Positions 59,738-64,000 of a stretch of DNA of 64,000 nt are shown here, in pieces. The notes under the pieces are model-generated. The model was not told where the DNA came from, made no database searches, and saw only the letters and a list, made by a program, of their open reading frames with translations. Position 1 is the first letter of the stretch. Each line of letters opens with the position of its first letter. A program made the translations under genes and the position numbers. The stretch is taken from the NCBI GenBank assembly GCA_017458335.1, contig JAFTFT010000023.1, positions 17,853-81,852 on the forward strand, read 5' to 3'. This stretch comes from Oscillospiraceae bacterium (lineage in GTDB: Bacteria; Bacillota; Clostridia; Oscillospirales; Oscillospiraceae).

Positions 59738-61939
59738 TCATCCGAAGAGTTTTTTGATTCTGTCCCATGCGGATGCAGGTTTCTGCGGTGGATCCGCTTC
59801 GTTCGTCCGCTGTCTGAGCACGGGCTTTACCGGGATGGAAGTCGCCGGCGCGGATCCCGGCGGTTCCGGTTTTTCCGCTTCATCCAGCGAGACACGCCGT
59901 TTGCTGAAGTACTGGTACAGCCGCTCCTGGGAAGAGGTCCCCGCGCCGTCCGGCTCCCGGATATAGCTGCCGTCCGGCTGCATGGTTCTCGACTTCTCCC
60001 GGTCTTCCCGCAGCGCGTTCAGAATTTCATGGATCTGTTCTCTCGTCTCCGGCGTACGGATCTCGACAAAGGCCTCGACGCGACGCTCCAGATTCCGGTT
60101 CAGCAGGTCGCCGGAGCCGATAAAGAGCCGCTCATCCTCTCCCTCGCCGAAACAGTAGACTCTGGAGTGCTCCAGCCAGCGTCCCACAACGCTCTTCACC
60201 GTGATGTTCTCGGTCTTTCCGGGGATTCCCGGCCGCAGGCAGCAGATCCCGCGAATAAAGAGCTCCACCTGAACCCCCGCCTGGGAGCATTCGATCAGCT
60301 TTTCCATGATCTCGGGATTGTTCATGGCGTTGCACTTGATGGCAACGTGTCCTCGCGCTCCCTTGGCGATTTCACGGTCGAGATACTCCAGAACCCTGCT
60401 CTTGAAGCTCAGCGGGGCAACCCAGAGCGTGTGGGCTTCGGGCGGAAGCTCTCCTCTCAGCAGTGCCTGGAAGGTCGCCTCCGCGTCCTTCCCCGCCTCC
60501 GGATCCGCCGTGATCAGGGAGAGGTCGGTGTACTGCTCGCCGGTAATCTCGTTGTAGTTTCCGGTCCCGACCTGGGTGATCGTCTCGATGTTCCCGCCGT
60601 GCTGGCGGGTGATCAGGCAGAGCTTGGAGTGCACCTTATGCTCCGGCAGCCCGTAGATGATCCGGCAGCCTGCATCCTCCAGCATCTCAGAGTAGTCGAT
60701 GTTGTTCTGTTCGTCAAAGCGGGCCCGCAGCTCCAGCAGGCAGAGAACGTCCTTCCCCTTGTCCGCCGCATAGGCCAGAGCCGCGGCGATCTTGCTGCTG
60801 GCGGACATGCGGTAGAGGGTGATCTTGATGGAGAGCACCTCCGGGTCGTCCGCCGCCTCATAGATCAGATCCACAAAGGGCATCATGCTCTGGAAGGGGA
60901 AGCTCATCAGCAGGTCGTGCTTTTCGATATAGCGGAAATACTCGCCCTTCTTCAGGCCGATCTCCCTCGCCGGCTTCCGCTCTTCATAGCGGAAGTGTTC
61001 ATGCGGCCCGATGCAGGAGCGGAAGGAAAGATCAAACGGCACCGTCGCCTGAAACACGCGCTGCTCCGGCACATGGAGCTTCTTGATCAGCAGCGCTCTC
61101 CCCGGATCCGTCAGTTTTCCGTAGATCTTCGCCCGTACCGGGGTCTCCCTCTTGCGCTTGGAGAGCATGGTGGAGGTCTTTTCTCTCAAATCCTCCTTCC
61201 CCGCCAGTTCCGAGAGAAACACATCGGCGTTCCGGGTCACCTTCACCACAGCCGACTGGAGAATGTTCTCCTTCTTCAGCAGCAGCGGCAGGAAGCGCCG
61301 CACCAGCTGATCCGTGAGGACGATCTTCTGCACGCCGTCAATCTCGAAGCTGAGATACGGCGGGACACGGTGCATCGGGATGATCGCAAGCTTCTGGATC
61401 GTGCTCCGCCCGAGGAAGGCCACCACATAGCTCTCCTCTCCCCAGAAAAACGGCAGCGCCTGATTCGGATCGATGATTTTCGGAAAGAGCAGGTTCTTGA
61501 TGTCGCCGAAAAGCTTCTTGCTCATGAGCTCATCGACCTTGTTGATCTTGTTGAAGTTCAGGACCTCGACGCCGTTGCGTTTCAGCTCGCTGCGGATCGC
61601 CTTCCAGATGCTCTCCATCAGGCTCAGCTGCTCTCTGGTGATGCGCAGCACTTCCTGGATGGTTTCCTCGGCGATCATCCCGGAAACCGGATCTCTCTTG
61701 TCCGGCGTCAGGATGGCCCGGTGCGTCAGAATGCCGATGCGTACCCGGTAGAACTCCTCCAGGTTCGACTGATAGATCATCAGGAACTTCAGCCGTTCCA
61801 GCAGCGGCACCGTCGTGTCCGCCGCTTCCAGCAGCACCCGTTCATTGAAGCTCAGCCAGCTGAGCTCGCGGTTGATATACAGGCTCTCTTCCTTTTTCGC
61901 CGGCTCCTGGGCTGCGGTGCCTTTCTCTTTTGCAGGCAA
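59738..61939 (-). CDS. ppk1: Polyphosphate kinase 1
   Basis: A 733-residue PPK1: N-terminal domain opening YINRELSWLSFNERVL near residue 21, a head domain (HRVPPYLSFEI), and two PLD-like catalytic domains containing HEHFRYEE and HKVHSKLCLITR near residue 430, the latter holding the phosphorylated histidine. It makes polyphosphate from ATP and can run in reverse. A Pro/Ala-rich tail at the C-terminus is extra. It is encoded next to a PPK2-type phosphotransferase, so the pair can both build and use polyphosphate. The 61940-62001 gap has a short repeat of ACATTGA. Confidence 0.95.
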   Translation of the reverse strand: MPAKEKGTAAQEPAKKEESLYINRELSWLSFNERVLLEAADTTVPLLERLKFLMIYQSNLEEFYRVRIGILTHRAILTPDKRDPVSGMIAEETIQEVLRITREQLSLMESIWKAIRSELKRNGVEVLNFNKINKVDELMSKKLFGDIKNLLFPKIIDPNQALPFFWGEESYVVAFLGRSTIQKLAIIPMHRVPPYLSFEIDGVQKIVLTDQLVRRFLPLLLKKENILQSAVVKVTRNADVFLSELAGKEDLREKTSTMLSKRKRETPVRAKIYGKLTDPGRALLIKKLHVPEQRVFQATVPFDLSFRSCIGPHEHFRYEERKPAREIGLKKGEYFRYIEKHDLLMSFPFQSMMPFVDLIYEAADDPEVLSIKITLYRMSASSKIAAALAYAADKGKDVLCLLELRARFDEQNNIDYSEMLEDAGCRIIYGLPEHKVHSKLCLITRQHGGNIETITQVGTGNYNEITGEQYTDLSLITADPEAGKDAEATFQALLRGELPPEAHTLWVAPLSFKSRVLEYLDREIAKGARGHVAIKCNAMNNPEIMEKLIECSQAGVQVELFIRGICCLRPGIPGKTENITVKSVVGRWLEHSRVYCFGEGEDERLFIGSGDLLNRNLERRVEAFVEIRTPETREQIHEILNALREDREKSRTMQPDGSYIREPDGAGTSSQERLYQYFSKRRVSLDEAEKPEPPGSAPATSIPVKPVLRQRTNEADPPQKPASAWDRIKKLFG

Positions 61940-62001
61940 ATTGATTCACCCCACTCTGCTCATCGATAATTTCTCATTTCACATTGAACATTGAACATTC
62001 C

Positions 62002-63477
62002 TTACAACTGTCCCTCGCAGGCCTTCTCCAGGGCCTTGATGACAATCTTCAGGGTCTTGATGCGGGCATATTTCTTGTCGTTGGATTCGATGATATACCA
62101 GGGGGCGTTCTCCGTGCTGGTTTTCTGCAGCATCTCGTCGATGGCCTCTTCATACTGCGGCCACTTTTCACGGTTGCGCCAGTCCTCTTCCGTAAGCTTC
62201 CACTGCTTCTCCGGCGTGTTCTGTCGGTCGGTGAAGCGGGCGAGCTGCGTGTCCTGATCGATGTGGATCCAGAACTTGATGACCACCGCGCCCCAGTCGG
62301 TGAGCTGGCGCTCAAATTCGTTCATCTCGTTGTAGGCGCGCTTCCAGTCGTCCTCGCTGCAGAAGCCTTCCAGCCGCTCCACCATCACGCGGCCGTACCA
62401 GGTCCGGTCAAAGATGCAGACGTGCCCGCTTCTAGGCAGTCTCGTCCAGAAGCGCCAGAGATACTGGCGGTTCAGTTCATGGGGCTCCGGAGAAGCGATG
62501 GGCATCACGTCGAATCCGCGCGGATCCAGCGGGCGTGCGATGCGTCGGATGTTGCCGCCCTTGCCTGCCGCGTCCCAGCCTTCGTAGCAGAGGATCACGG
62601 GGATCTTCTTGCGGTAGATCGTGTTGTGCAGCTCTCCCAGGCGCTTCTGCAGCTTTTTGAGCTCCCTGCGGTACTCTTCGTCGTCCAGGGACGGAGAGAG
62701 GTCCACCTCGGAAAGCTTCTGCATCTTCAGAAGCGGGAACTTCTCACTGAAGGGCTTGCCGACGTATCTGCCGTTCTCCAGGCCCTTGTCGATCATCTCC
62801 ACCAGCAGCCTCAGCGCGTCGCGGGCGGCCTGACGCTTCTTGTCTCCGTCCAGGATATGCCATTTGACGGTCTTTCCGGTCTGCTCCATGAATTCATCAT
62901 AAGTCTCGCGGAAGACCTTGTATTCGCGGTGCTGCCAGAGGTCGTCCTCGGTAACCCGCCATTCGGTTTCATAATTCTCCCGCAGGGCGTTCAGCCGCTT
63001 GCGCTGCTCGTCCTGGTCGATGTGCAGGAAGAGCTTCAGGATCAGGTAGCCGCCGTCGCGCAGCTGGCGCTCAAACTCATTGACCGAGCGGACACGTTCC
63101 TTATACTGCTTTTTGGTGATGTCGCGGCGGAGGAACTTCCGTACCGCCCCCTCCATCCAGCCGGAATCATAGAACATGATCTTCCCGTTCTCCGGGATCG
63201 CCCTGGCATATTGATAGAGGAAGGGGTAGCGCTCTTCTTTCTCCGGCAGCACCACCGGGGAGACGACATTGTAAAAGCGGGGATCGATCTCGCTGATCAG
63301 CTCGTTGATGAGGCTGCCCTTGCCGGCGGCGGCCCAGCCCTCTACCAGCACAATAACCGGGAGCTTCTGGTCGCGGACCAGCTGCTGCTGTGCCAGCAGT
63401 CTCTCGCGCAGCGCCCTGATCTCTGCCTTCAGTGCTGAACTGTCCTCATCTTTGGAGCCTTTGAAGTCTTTTAACAT
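62002..63477 (-). CDS. pap: Polyphosphate:AMP phosphotransferase (tandem PPK2)
   Basis: A 491-residue protein with two PPK2 domains: Walker A VEGWAAAGKGSLI near residue 47 and YEGWDAAGKGGNI near 290, and each has a lid-type helix rich in basic residues. Walker B-like motifs are MFYDSGW and CIFDRTW. Tandem (class II) PPK2 enzymes phosphorylate AMP to ADP with polyphosphate. It lies 62 bases upstream of ppk1, supporting a polyphosphate-based ADP/ATP regeneration route. The ATG has AGGAGG upstream (GGCAGGAGGTT). Confidence 0.92.
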   Translation of the reverse strand: MLKDFKGSKDEDSSALKAEIRALRERLLAQQQLVRDQKLPVIVLVEGWAAAGKGSLINELISEIDPRFYNVVSPVVLPEKEERYPFLYQYARAIPENGKIMFYDSGWMEGAVRKFLRRDITKKQYKERVRSVNEFERQLRDGGYLILKLFLHIDQDEQRKRLNALRENYETEWRVTEDDLWQHREYKVFRETYDEFMEQTGKTVKWHILDGDKKRQAARDALRLLVEMIDKGLENGRYVGKPFSEKFPLLKMQKLSEVDLSPSLDDEEYRRELKKLQKRLGELHNTIYRKKIPVILCYEGWDAAGKGGNIRRIARPLDPRGFDVMPIASPEPHELNRQYLWRFWTRLPRSGHVCIFDRTWYGRVMVERLEGFCSEDDWKRAYNEMNEFERQLTDWGAVVIKFWIHIDQDTQLARFTDRQNTPEKQWKLTEEDWRNREKWPQYEEAIDEMLQKTSTENAPWYIIESNDKKYARIKTLKIVIKALEKACEGQL

Positions 63478-63564
63478 GTTTACTCAACCTCCTGCCATTC
63501 GATTTTCGACAAAATGCTGATTTTATTTTACGGCAGGAAGAAGGCGAAGTCAATGCCGATTGTT

Positions 63565-63619
63565 CAAAAAACGGAACCGTTCCGTCCCGGTTTTTGAGGA
63601 CGAAGCGGTTCCGCTTTTT
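63565..63619 (-). terminator. Terminator of metK
   Basis: Minus strand: stem CGGAACCG with CGGTTCCG, then TTTTTT. A T-run on the plus side makes it symmetrical. It follows the metK stop at 63641. Confidence 0.8.
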
Positions 63620-63640
63620 CTTTTCTGTTCAGGCGCCTGC

Positions 63641-64000
63641 TCAGGCAGCTGATACGGCCTTTTTCAGTTCGTCGACCTTGTCGCAGTCCTCCCAGCGGAC
63701 CCCCAGATCCTCGCGGCCCATATGGCCGTAGGCGGCAAGATTCCGGTAGATCGGCTTGCGCAGATCCAGCTCTCGGATGATGGCCGCGGGACGGAAGTCA
63801 AAGACCTGTTCCACCGCCCTGCTCAGTACATCATCAGAGACGACGCCCGTGCCGAAAGTCTCCACCAGGATGCTGACCGGCTGTGCCACGCCGATGGCAT
63901 AGGCCAGCTGAATCTGGCAGCGCTTTGCAAGGCCTGCCGCCACCACGTTCTTGGCGGCCCAGCGCGCCGCATAGGCCGCGCTGCGGTCCACCTTGGTCGG
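63641..64000 (-). CDS. metK: S-adenosylmethionine synthase, C-terminal part
   Basis: The last 119 residues of MetK; the rest lies beyond the window edge. Visible: [21 protein letters not shown], the C-terminal domain [14 protein letters not shown] and [15 protein letters not shown]. It makes S-adenosylmethionine from methionine and ATP as a homo-oligomer in the cytosol. A strong terminator follows. Nothing looks broken in the visible part; the operon context upstream cannot be seen. Confidence 0.95.
   Translation of the reverse strand, partial: PTKVDRSAAYAARWAAKNVVAAGLAKRCQIQLAYAIGVAQPVSILVETFGTGVVSDDVLSRAVEQVFDFRPAAIIRELDLRKPIYRNLAAYGHMGREDLGVRWEDCDKVDELKKAVSAA

Overview
The window is gene-dense and GC-rich. 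Strong AGGAGG-type ribosome sites, frequent GTG/TTG starts, lipobox lipoproteins, a VanW protein, a MacB/Ykn-type ABC system and many flavin and Fe-S redox proteins suggest an anaerobic, probably gut-associated Bacillota (class Clostridia). That assignment is inference: there is no rRNA, tRNA or other marker gene. No CRISPR array, prophage or intact insertion sequence is visible.

Layout. 1-2 kb: the end of a BMP-type binding protein and a metallophosphoesterase. 2.4-8.5 kb: a RelE-type toxin-antitoxin pair and a type I restriction-modification operon (hsdR-hsdM-hsdS), followed by decayed gene ends. 8.9-14 kb: a flavin reductase, a GNAT/cytidine-deaminase fusion, a ZIP metal transporter with a palindromic operator, and a Tat-exported old-yellow-enzyme-type (OYE) flavoprotein. 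14-18 kb: a lipoprotein, a DUF234-type ATPase under an unusual repeated operator, and a hybrid histidine kinase. 18-23.6 kb: a MacB-like ABC export operon with two adaptor genes, one split by an in-frame TGA. 23.7-30.3 kb: a PucR regulator divergent from two more Tat-exported OYE-type flavoproteins, one with an added FMN-binding domain. 30.4-33.5 kb: a sugar ABC importer. 34 kb: surE.

34.9-40.6 kb is one leftward eight-gene operon under a double TGACA-N3-TGTCA operator: flavin reductase, DUF362 lipoprotein, TetR, ABM monooxygenase, CMD protein, DUF362 protein, flavodoxin lipoprotein and DUF4405 membrane protein. It looks like a regulated redox module at the cell surface. 40.8-47.6 kb holds two divergent operons: an acyl-AMP ligase, acyl carrier protein and acyl-ACP thioesterase face a homologue of the Cutibacterium polyunsaturated fatty acid isomerase, a phytoene-desaturase-like flavoprotein and an NAD(P)H:2Fe-2S reductase. 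Together they look like a pathway that captures, isomerises and possibly saturates unsaturated fatty acids. This is the best candidate for an undescribed system.

47.6-53 kb: envelope genes (VanW, lipoprotein, phosphodiester glycosidase family). 53-57 kb: a MATE exporter and an ABCG-like exporter. 57-64 kb: a FucO-like alcohol dehydrogenase, a ROK kinase, ppk1, a tandem-domain PPK2 (polyphosphate:AMP phosphotransferase) and the 3' end of metK.
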